Origin: Prorocentrum cordatum
Lineage: Eukaryota; Sar; Dinophyceae; Prorocentrales; Prorocentraceae
Assembly: GCA_963575745.1 (NCBI GenBank)
Contig: CAUYUJ010019348.1
Coordinates: forward strand, 547,728-611,727
Direction: 5' to 3'
Length of the DNA: 64,000 nt
Notes under the pieces: generated by a model
What the model was told of the DNA's origin: nothing
Databases searched by the model: none
The model's input: only the letters and a program-made list of their open reading frames with translations
In this document: piece after piece, positions 19,845-29,800 of the stretch
Layout: every line of letters begins with the position of its first letter
Position numbering within the stretch: position 1 is the first letter of the stretch
Position numbers and translations under genes: made by a program

Positions 19845-21724
19845 ATGTACATGAGCATGCAGGGGTACCTAAAGATGCGTGCCGACATGCAGCTTTTGGC
19901 TCATCGCTCGCGCCGCCTGCCAGGCCTCGCCATCATGTGGCGCTTAGCTTTCAGCCTGGCCCTCCCCTCGCTCGCTGGAGCACACCCGTCTTCAGGCGGT
20001 GCGCCCCAGCATGGAGGTGGGTTTCTTCTGCAGCACGTCGAACGTGCGTCCCTTTTCTACCTCTACGATGACAGCATCTACAAGTACGATCACTGCACCA
20101 TTTTGGACCCGATCGTCAACGGCACCGTTGCCGCGAGTCCGTGCAGTATTGGCCAGGCACACAGTGGCGGCTTCAGCCCCGCTGCTGTGCCCCGCTATTG
20201 CCCTACGGGTCCCACCACTCCCATGCGAGATAGGGGCGAACCCGAGGAAGACCCTGCTTTCTGGCACCTGATGATGATCCGCGCCCGGCTCATACCGTGT
20301 GCTGCGGCGTGGGCACCAGGTGAGGAAAACCAGGACATGTTCTGGGCATGGCTCGAGGACTGCGGCCCGTACATCCTGGCGACGCTCCATCTGCCACAGT
20401 ACGATCACCTCTTCCTTGAGGCGTCCGAGGACACCACCGACGCCCTGCGTCATCGCACCGCGGTCGACATGTGCGAGGACATCTGGCACAGAGCGGGCCC
20501 CGACAGGCAGCGCATCACCCGCAACCTCACTCGGATCCAGAGCAGCCGCGAGTACGCCACCCGCTATTTCGGCCTCCTTCTGGAGTACCAGGGCGCTCGT
20601 GCCACGCTCGTTGGCCCTGAGGCTTTCATGGCACCTTTGCCGCCAGACCTCTCACGGGCCCATGCTCTGCTGCCAAGAGGTCTCCCTCCACCCGACCATG
20701 ACGCCATGGCGTACCTCGCTGATGTTATCCTGCACCAACCGCCAGACATGCTGCCGCTCGTCGAGGCGGAGCTCGCTGCGGCGCCGACGGACGGCACCGA
20801 TCAGGCCGCAGAAGATCCCGTATCATGGCTGCTCCAGCACATCGCGGCCAGCGATATCGGCAATACATCCATGGACTCGGTCCACGCGTCGGAGGATAGC
20901 CAGGACGACATCGATATCCAGGATCGAGACGGCACGATACCATCAGGCGACTCGGCTCAGCGTGACCGCGACAGCGAGCCTCACTCTGGGCTCGCCCCGT
21001 GGCAACGCAGTGCGCCCCACACCTCAGATCAGGCCGACCCTTCTGCGCGGCCTAACGACGCTGAAGGCGTCACTGCCGCTGATGTGTCTAGCCATTCCAC
21101 TGCTTCGCCAGCTCATGCCAGGCCGTGCAGTGGCGGCTTCAGCCCCGCTGCACCACTGGCTAGACCTGGACATCCCCAGACCGCAGGAGGTGACAACGTG
21201 ACTGACTCCAACCCCAGTGCCATCGACACTGGCAGGCCGACATCGACAACGACCCCATCGATGATGAACACCCAGATGCCAGCGGTCCCCACGAGCCCCA
21301 GCACAGCTCAGCGGCATCACGACATTGTGGCTGCCTCATCTGCCTCCTGGTGGCCACGTACGCAATCGCGATAGCAATGCCGTACAAGGACCAGATCGAT
21401 GGATACTTGCCGACCCCGAGCCGAGACCCCAGCTACCGACAACGACGACGACGCCAAGCGACCGCACCAGGCCCATCGGTGCCCACTATATTCCGACGCA
21501 AAACGACATACTATGTCACGTCCACATTGAGGGCCACTCTCAAATGGACCAGCGACAAACTCAGAGATGGTGTCTCGGGCGGAGCCTCTGCAGTCGGGAG
21601 CGGCTTCGGGGGCGTCCTTAAATGGGCCAGCGGCAAGCTAGGGGCCATAGCCACGGGTGGAGTTGTGTGTGTCTTCTACTCGTCGGTGCCAAACTCCTTG
21701 CCCAGGGAGCTGTCGGACACGTAG
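19845..21724 (+). CDS. Retroelement ORF2 (copy B), one 1-base deletion
   Basis: Same protein as copy A. This copy is intact across the site broken in copy A (CPTGPTTPMRDRGEPEEDPAFW) but lacks one C near 21229, after which the last part continues in another frame to RELSDT at 21724. Hydrophobic and basic C-terminal features are the same. Confidence 0.65.
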
Positions 21725-23844
21725 GCGCCCGCATATGTGCGCGGGCCCTGGACTCATCCACTGCCCACTGGTGCCTCCGCTGTTGCCAACCGAGCAGGAA
21801 GCCGAAGGACGAGGCCACACTCAAAATGCCGTGCACGCTCGCCGACGAACACGACGACCAGCAGGTGCACGCACTCCGACATCCGCTGCTACAGGAACAC
21901 TACGCCGCAGCTGTTGCCGCAGCAGTCGCCGACGTCACCACCGCCACCACCGCCGCCATCGCTGAAGTCACTGCCGCCGTATCGCGAACCTCGTCTATCA
22001 CACCAAGATCGACCGGCCCGACGCCACGAGACGGCTCCAAGAACGGCACGACATTCGGTAACCTACCGACCAACGAGGATGCCACAGCACACGGTAGCGA
22101 CACCGAGCCAAGGGAAACGAGAGAACGCACCCATGGCAGCCCGTGGTCCATATTCCGACATGCTGACGCTCGTGGTTCCTCCCCCGACGCGGACACCCAA
22201 CCACCACGACGGCGGGCACGCTATGCATCACCTGACAGGCCCCAGGCGCCTTCAGGCCCTGGTACGCCCTACACTGCCCTCAAGCCACCGACACGCAACT
22301 CACGCAACACCATCCAGCGTGACCCAGCGGTCCCCGAGCCGCCGAAGAGCATACTTAACGCCCTGTACCAAAACGGCTTCGCGTTAGGGAACAGTGGCGT
22401 GTCCACTGAGGACATCAAAGACGCTCTACGACTCCACGACCACCCTCGATTCACTCACGACCCAACACTCCAGGTGCTGGGGCCGTGGACGGACATCATG
22501 CAGAGGCCACCGAACCGCCTCACTTGGGTGCTGGAAGACTCGGGCGGCAACTCGGGCGAGACAATTTTCCCAGACCTCACGTGGGACCTCCGTCAACCCA
22601 CCACCGACGCGCCCACTGTTTTCTGGCATGGGACCCGCGGCGACCTTGCGGCCCGTCTTGCTGCCTGTGGAGGGCACCTCTTGCCAGGTCCCCGCCGTGA
22701 AACGAAGGGTCGAACTGGCACCAACGTTGGCCGCACGTACGTGAGCGTGCACCCTTCGCTGGCCGCGTGGTACGCGATACCGCCCCACCCGCCCTACAGT
22801 CTCGAAGACGACACCCTCGCGTGGGGACCCATCGCACTCTGGATGTGCAAGGCCACCCAACCACCGCGCGGGGAAAACAGGCACAACTACGTGAAAGGGG
22901 AGGCTCACGGAGCGCGCCTCATTTACCCTCGGGTCCTGAGCCTCCTCAACCGCATGGACTGGTGTGCCCCCACGGAAGCTGCTTCCAGGTGCCGTGCCCT
23001 TCCACACGCCTATGGCATGGGCGACTGCGCGCACGCCCTCCACATTGCTGGCTACGATCATCCAGATCTCCGTGAGGCGGCTGAAGCTCACGACCAGGAA
23101 GCTAGCACTAGGCGCAGATCAACCATCGCGGCAGCATGGCCACCACCGCAGGCGCTATACTCGCCAGAAGCGGCGCGAGCATGGGCCAAGCAGCACTACG
23201 ACACGGAAGCAGCCACCAGGGACGACCCTAATCAGCCTCGACCACGCGTCTCGCTCCACATACTCCAGCTGGACCCGAAACCACTCATCGACCTGGTGTA
23301 CACGGGCTTGCAAGCTGTCCCCGTGCGGGGGCAACCTGACGCACACGGGTCGCGCCCCAGCGGCTCCAGCCCTGGGGCCGCGTCGGACCCACCACGCACG
23401 CACAAGTCAGGCACTGCCTTAGCCCACAGCCCAGACCCCTCATCGACGTCATCTGGAGCCGACGAACGCCGTACGCCATCCCTCATCAGCGCGGCCGCCG
23501 CCCTCGCCCGAGGCCGCGCCCGTGCGCGACGATCTGCCTCTCGCTCGTCACGACAGAGCGACGGGAACTCCACCTCCGACAACAGCGGCATCGAGACGTG
23601 GGAGCACATTGTGACGGAGGAGGAGCCGACTGCCTACCACGTCCTCGCCTACCACGTGCGTGATGTGCGGTCCCGTGTCACCGCCCCTGGCATCGAGGTC
23701 TGGCTCGACCCTGGTGATCACCACGATGGCGCCTACTTACCGTGGGGGACGACAGTCATGGGCTACCGCGTCATTGACCCTACGGTGGACGGGCGTGACG
23801 GCTGGGTCATCCTCCATCATGATCACGGCGACACCACTACTTAG
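21622..23844 (+). CDS. Retroelement ORF3 (copy B), possible ADP-ribosyltransferase-like motif
   Basis: A 740-residue frame starts MGQRQARGHSHGWSC. Residues 80-130 are Ala/Thr-rich and helical; 130-260 look disordered. A globular region at about 260-480 contains VFWHGTRGDL (His336) and, 37 residues later, RTYVSVHPSLAAWYA (Tyr373). This H-G-T then Y-x-S..A..Y arrangement resembles the first two signatures of PARP/ADP-ribosyltransferase folds; I do not see the third, a catalytic Glu, so the call is tentative. The last 250 residues hold a basic Arg/Ser stretch and a conserved-looking end (VWLDPGDHHDGAYLPWG). It ends at a TAG that lies in the same frame as ORF4. Two hairpins are inside it. Confidence 0.65.
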   Translation: MGQRQARGHSHGWSCVCLLLVGAKLLAQGAVGHVGARICARALDSSTAHWCLRCCQPSRKPKDEATLKMPCTLADEHDDQQVHALRHPLLQEHYAAAVAAAVADVTTATTAAIAEVTAAVSRTSSITPRSTGPTPRDGSKNGTTFGNLPTNEDATAHGSDTEPRETRERTHGSPWSIFRHADARGSSPDADTQPPRRRARYASPDRPQAPSGPGTPYTALKPPTRNSRNTIQRDPAVPEPPKSILNALYQNGFALGNSGVSTEDIKDALRLHDHPRFTHDPTLQVLGPWTDIMQRPPNRLTWVLEDSGGNSGETIFPDLTWDLRQPTTDAPTVFWHGTRGDLAARLAACGGHLLPGPRRETKGRTGTNVGRTYVSVHPSLAAWYAIPPHPPYSLEDDTLAWGPIALWMCKATQPPRGENRHNYVKGEAHGARLIYPRVLSLLNRMDWCAPTEAASRCRALPHAYGMGDCAHALHIAGYDHPDLREAAEAHDQEASTRRRSTIAAAWPPPQALYSPEAARAWAKQHYDTEAATRDDPNQPRPRVSLHILQLDPKPLIDLVYTGLQAVPVRGQPDAHGSRPSGSSPGAASDPPRTHKSGTALAHSPDPSSTSSGADERRTPSLISAAAALARGRARARRSASRSSRQSDGNSTSDNSGIETWEHIVTEEEPTAYHVLAYHVRDVRSRVTAPGIEVWLDPGDHHDGAYLPWGTTVMGYRVIDPTVDGRDGWVILHHDHGDTTT
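23351..23382 (+). repeat. TCCA hairpin H6
   Basis: Outer arms GCCCCAG / CTGGGGC, extended past a bulged C by CGC/GCG; unpaired C, inner arms GGC/GCC, loop TCCA. Read as RPSGSSPGAA in ORF3. Confidence 0.85.
23842..23844 (+). other. Single in-frame TAG between ORF3 and ORF4
   Basis: ORF3 and ORF4 are in the same frame and only this TAG separates them. The 18 codons between it and the first ORF4 ATG (LWAPTQVHVKGDDSWRTV) look like ordinary coding sequence. Readthrough or a point mutation could explain it. Confidence 0.85.
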
Positions 23845-23898
23845 CTCTGGGCACCGACCCAAGTCCACGTTAAGGGGGACGACTCCTGGCGCACCGTC

Positions 23899-26800
23899 AT
23901 GGTACCAGCGGATATGGGGCCCCAGTGGATCAGGTGCCATGCCGAGGACGCACGCCTCCCCGCCGAGGTAGTCCGCAATACAGGCCAATCCTGGTTTGCC
24001 GACGTCTGGCCCTTGTGGGATCGCCCGAGACCCCACCCAGACGACCCAGGCACAAACGAGCATGCGCTACCGCCCTTACCAGGACGCTGGTCTTGCCTAC
24101 AGTGTCGATTCCAATGCTGCCAATATTGCGCGGCTCGCCGCAACACACAGCTTGGCCCCTCGGGCCAACCAACGTGCCCAGACTGCGGCCGCAGCGGACT
24201 GCGTACACTTATGGACTGGTCCACGGACTACTCGTGCAACAGTTGGACGTGTGCATACAGCACCAATAAGAGGGACTCCGACACATGCTGCCTGTCCAGC
24301 AGGTGCCCCCACCCCCCCAGGCCACACAACCAGCTCGACGTCCGTGCCACAGGGATGCCGCCGCACATCCTTGCCCGCCAATTCGGCAACGCGCCAGCCC
24401 TCCACGACCTCAAGGAACCCCCCCGAGCGCCTTCAGGCCCCGGGGGAGAACCTCCACAACCAGGGCAAGTAGGCTACCAGGGCCAATGGTACCTCCCACC
24501 ACAGCCGCGGCGCGTCCCCAGGCAGGGATTGCCTGACGGCACAACGCGGCCACCTGGATTCACAGGAACGGGGATGCCCGAAGAACCTTCCCCCGACCAA
24601 CCGCTTTGGAGGGAAGGCTATGTGCTCTTCAGCCCCCATCAGGCCCTCAAGGAGGAACTTACCTTCAACAAGACGGTCCGCCGACCCTTCTCCCTAGCCA
24701 TTACCAACATGTACAGGGATCGTGTCACGGCCAGGACCGTCTGCGAGTTGATCGCCGAGCGCACCCACATGACCCGCACCCGCTGGCGAGATGTGGTACT
24801 GTACTGGGACGCCGAGGGTGGTCCTGGGCCTCAAGCTCTCGACTACGATATGCGACTCTGTGACGCCATGGTGAGCCGTGCCACGACCGAAGCTGAGCTA
24901 AACCACGACCGCAGCAACCGTGGTAGTTTCTGCCTCTATGGACCAGCGCACCAGCGGGCCATCAACATTACGGCGATCTCAGAGCCGCAGAACATCGACT
25001 ACACGGAGCATGTGCGACGATACTCACCCGTAGGGGGGACCTACCCTGACCACGCCTTCGAGCACGTCTATCGGGGCTGGCAGCGGCCCGACGTGCCCAC
25101 CATCCTCCCCGACACCCGTCCCCTCTCGAGAGCCGACTGGCAGCGTCACCAACAGCACCAGCAGCGCATTCAGCAGCGGGACCAACGTGACGCAGGACAG
25201 CAGGGCACACCACGCTACCGCTCCCCTGCGCGAGTCCCGACAGGCGGTAACACGGCCTACGACGGGGTTGCCGCCTACCACCGTGGTCCCATAGGTGCCA
25301 TGCCTGCGGCTGCTGGAGCAGCCGCCTCCAGCTACGGCCAAGCCCCCAACGCCAGGGTTCACCCAGCGGCCATCGGCTACTCGCGTGCACCCCTACATGC
25401 CCTAAGGGCCACCTCGCCAGTGCCAGGGTCCACGCGCGCCTGGGGCCTTTACTCAGGCCGACATGAGGGCCCCTCCAGCAACCAGCCTGCAGTGATAACC
25501 CCTGCGGCTTCAGCCCAGGGGGCTGCAACAAACCGTGGCAGGGCTGGGCGCCCCGAAGGATGGCGCGATGCGAACGTGCGCGCTTGGCAACCGCGCCAGC
25601 ACACGCCCCCGCCAAACGTAGCTGCAGCACTGCGCCCGGCCCAGGCCAAACCTGCCCCACCTGCGCGGGAGAGGCAGCCGCTCACCCCGCTCGTCCTCAC
25701 GCGCATCCAGGCGCATCGCAGCGCCTCCCCGAGGCACAGCGAGGGAAGCGCCCACCACGTCAGCCCCCGCCCAGACGCGGCTGACCCCGACCAGGCCACA
25801 GCCACGGCGGAAGGCGGCACAAGCGCCTCTCGCCAGCCCAGCCCATCACCCTGCGCGGCGCCGATCCGATCCCCGAGCAGGGCGGATTCTGAGCGCGCTA
25901 ATGCCCAGGCGACTTCGCCACGCGACCGTCACACGGGCGGGCGCGTCCCGCGCAGCAGGACCTGCAGCCGCCACAGTTCACGCAAGGCCCCAGGGAGCTC
26001 CACGAGCTCGCCGCCTCGCGAGACTCAGGCCGATGGCCGACCCCCCGAAGTGGTGCCACGCTTCGGAGCCAGCGTCATCGACCCTAGCCAGGTCGACCTC
26101 GAGCCGACGCCGTCCACGGACCACGAGCCGCAGCTGCCCACCCGCGTGATCGTCCCCATCGACGAGGCGCCAACCTTCGACCCGTTCAAGAACAAGTACC
26201 GTGTCAAGAACCTTGTGGCGGGTTTTGGCGGGGGCTCACCGCTCTCACCTCAGAGTCGGGGCGGTGCCCCCGCCACCTCGGCTGCTGCCGCGGCAGCTGC
26301 GGCCCCGCGGGGAATCAGCCCTGTCCGCAACGTGGGCCTCACGGCAGCGGGCATGGACGAGGCCCAGCGTCAGGCCTCCGATCGTGCTGCTGGAGCCGTT
26401 CCACCAGATGCTGCTCATCAAGACACTGACGGGGCGGGCGTGTCACCGCAGAAGGGACCAGCGGTGGCGCGTGCGCAGTACATGCGCGTGCGTTGTGCCG
26501 CCGCCGCGCCTGGCCGCCGCCGCTGTCTCGCTTTTGTCTTTGTGTTCGGCAGGATGGATCGAGGAGTCGCCTCCCTCTCCCACTGCTGCCGTCTCACTTC
26601 TCCTCCCCTCGTCCCCTATAGTACAGGAGTGAGGAGGAATTTTCGTGACATTTTTACTAATATTTATGAACCCCCCCTGGCGCAGTGCCGACCGTGTCCC
26701 TCCTATATGGTTGGCCTGACGGCGGCTTCAGCCCCGATCAAGCTAGCCCATAGTAACGCCATGAGCTCCTACTGTGGCCAAGCCTCCTACTGGGGCGAGG

Positions 26801-29800
26801 GTCAAGCTGACCTTCACCGTGCGGGGCGCGCAAACCCCAGTTCCACCGATGGAGACGGGCCAGGTCGCTCCATACACCTCGTCAGCCTTAACATCACCAG
26901 TCTCTCAGCGAACTGGCCAACCATCACCGCCCTTGGTGTCGACCACAACGCCGCTGTCATAGCACTGCAGGAGACCCGACATGCCAAGCCGACTAGGCAA
27001 GCCATCGCTACCAGCGCCGCCAATCCTCTCCACGGTGGATACCACGCCAGTCTTGGGCCTGACCTTGATCTGGCGCGAGCCCAGCGCAGAGCTGCCCACG
27101 GCGGCACTGATCACACCGTTGTGGGCAACACTGGCGCCTCGGGAGGGGTCGCCATTCTCTCTAAGGATGCCATCGTCGACTCCACTGTCGACGACAATGC
27201 GCCCTGTATCGCCGCCCTCAAGGCCAAGAAAAGATGGCATGAGGTCTTTCTCCCACTCTGCACTCAACACCGCCGTAGGCGGCGACGAAATAACCATGGG
27301 CCCGCGGGGATCTACATAGCGAGCCTTTACGGGATTGCTGGAGGAGACAGCACAGCTCTCTTTCGGCTCGCTGACTGTGCCGCCGCTAGGGTCGGCTCAG
27401 CACCCTACTTCATCTGCATGGACGCCAACACGAACATTGACGACAATCCACACCTTCTGCACATGTTGCAGCACGGATGGTCCAACGTCGCTGAGGGCAC
27501 ACCAGACCACACCATGCACACCTATGGCAATATCCCTGATTGGGACCGCGTCACCAAGTGCCCCCGCACTTCGCGCATCGATTATATCATTGCCAACCAG
27601 GCGGCGCGATCCCTTGTCACCGACTTCTGCTACCTTCGCGACTTGCCTGCGAAGTCTCACGTTGGCCTGCAGGTCACGCTTGACCTCAGTCGCCTCGACC
27701 ATACGGCCCGACGTCTTCTTGCCCCTACGCCCTACCCGCCCGACGATGGAGTTCATGAGGGGCACGAGCTGCAAGCACTTGGGACCCTCATCGCTGGGCG
27801 GTACCAGGACCGCATGGAGCAGGCCGACGCACGAGACGACGTGGAGCGCATGTTCACCCTGGCTAACGAGGCCAGTCATGAGTACCATCTCACCCGTCTA
27901 CGCGATCTGCCACCTCCACCGCCCCACCCCCCAAAAAAGAAGCCCCCCACCATGCACGGGCTCACGCCTACGTTCGAGGATCGACCGGTTGTCCCCCGCG
28001 CGTTCCCCACCTACGGAGCTTCCACGATTCACATGAACCGACTGCGCAAGCTCCATCGGCAACTCTGCGAGCTCCGTTTCATCGGACAGCACCACCATCT
28101 AGATTGCCGTGCCATCCCGCCGTACCTCGCGCAGCGCATCGACTGCACGTGGGCCGCGGCCCGCCTCTTATGCCACAAGCTGCGCCCCACGGTTCTCCTG
28201 GAATTCCCTGAGGCCTGGGCCCCAGACGAGCCAGTGCCGCACGGGGAGCACCTTGACGCTTTGATCCAACATCTCGACTTAGAGCTGGCGCGACGCGCGA
28301 ACCGTGCCAAGGCGGAACGCATCAGGATATGGGCCGAGGGCGTCCGTGAGCCAAGCGGGCGAAAGGCGGCCATATACGCACGAGCTGCTGATAGCTCGCC
28401 CACGGCGTATCTCCGCACGCCTACCACTCCTGACGATACGCAACTCCACTGCGACACCAACGCCTTCAAACCTGACGAAGCTTGCACGGACGACAGCGAC
28501 GCTGACACCGAAGCTGGCGGCTTCAGCCCCGGCGACGGTAGTTCGCCCGACACGGACAGCGACGAAGACCACACCCGTGAACCACCACCTGCGCAAGTCC
28601 CCGACATCCTCCCTGCCAACGCCATTGTTGCTAACATCAAGGACATGCTGAAGCTCATGGTCGACACCTGGGAGCCCATCTTGGGCAGGTACCGTGCACG
28701 TGCGGGACATGATGCCGAAGCCATGCCGACGTGGGCCGACTTCTACGACGAGTACCGACAGGAGCTGCCTACGCCATCACCAGCTACCCCTTTCCACCTC
28801 ACCGACGACCAACTCATCCACTTCATTCGCACCCGTTCACCGAGACGCGCGGGGGGTCTGGACGGTTGGACTACTAAGGAGGCAAAGGAGCTTCCCGACG
28901 ACATTCTTCGCCTCTTCGCCAGCGTTCTACGAGCTATGCAACGCACTGGCACCATCCCAGAACCCCTCCTCCACGTCCCAAACCCGTGCCTCCGAAAAGG
29001 CCGAGGCGAACTCCCAACGGACCAACGACTTCTCTCGGTGCTTTCCGTTTGGATGTACGCGTGGGAAGCACCAGCTTACCGCAGCCTCACGGACTGGCGG
29101 AAAGGATGGACCCACGCCACGAGTTTTGGCGCTGTCCCCAAAGCTACCATTGGGGACGTCAGCACTTCTCTCGCCCTTCGCATCGAACACGCCAGAGCCC
29201 TTCTCCTTCCCTTGGCTGGAGCTGCCCTGGACCGTCAGAAGTGTTTCGACTATCTCATCACGGACATATGCCTTAACCTCGCGCTTCACGCGGGGTGTCC
29301 CCAAGACATCGTTACTGTCCGCAGAAACTTCTACAGGCGCCACAAACGTTACATCCGCATGAACGGTGCGTACTCTAAGGAACTGGCCAGGACAAACGGT
29401 CACCTCCAGGGAAGCTCTTGGTCCCTGGACGACATTAAGCTGCTCATGTGCGTCTGGACCAAGAGACAGCATCGTTACGTGCCGCGGTCACTCAGCACTA
29501 CTTTTGTTGACGACAGCAACTCCACTACCCACACCGCGCCCGAGTTGCAGAAATCTCTTGATGAAACCGCCAAGTTTGATCGATTTTCTGGTCAACGCAT
29601 TCATCCTGGAAAAGTGGCGGGGTGGGCGCTTACTGACGAGCTTCACACCGCCGTTACCCAGCTCACCTTGGCGGAACGGCCCTTACGCGTGGTCGACTCC
29701 TTCAAGCTCGTCGGAAGTTACATCAACGCCGAGGCAGCGCCGGCTCCAGCCGCGCTCAACCTCACGGCCACCGCTGACGCCCGTGTTCGCAGGGCGACTA

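Larger units (their letters stand above)
18453..22813 (+). repeat. 4.36-kb duplicated block, copy B
   Basis: Near-identical to 13991-18352 with scattered substitutions and at least four single- or double-base indels. Either a second allele or copy joined at the gap, or a true tandem repeat. Confidence 0.95.

Noticed and set aside
23070-23092. Antisense member of the TTCA hairpin family (CGTGAG / CTCACG arms)
   Set aside because: The arms pair, but the loop GCGGCTGAAG lacks the bulged C plus 3-bp inner stem when read in reverse, so it does not fit the model.
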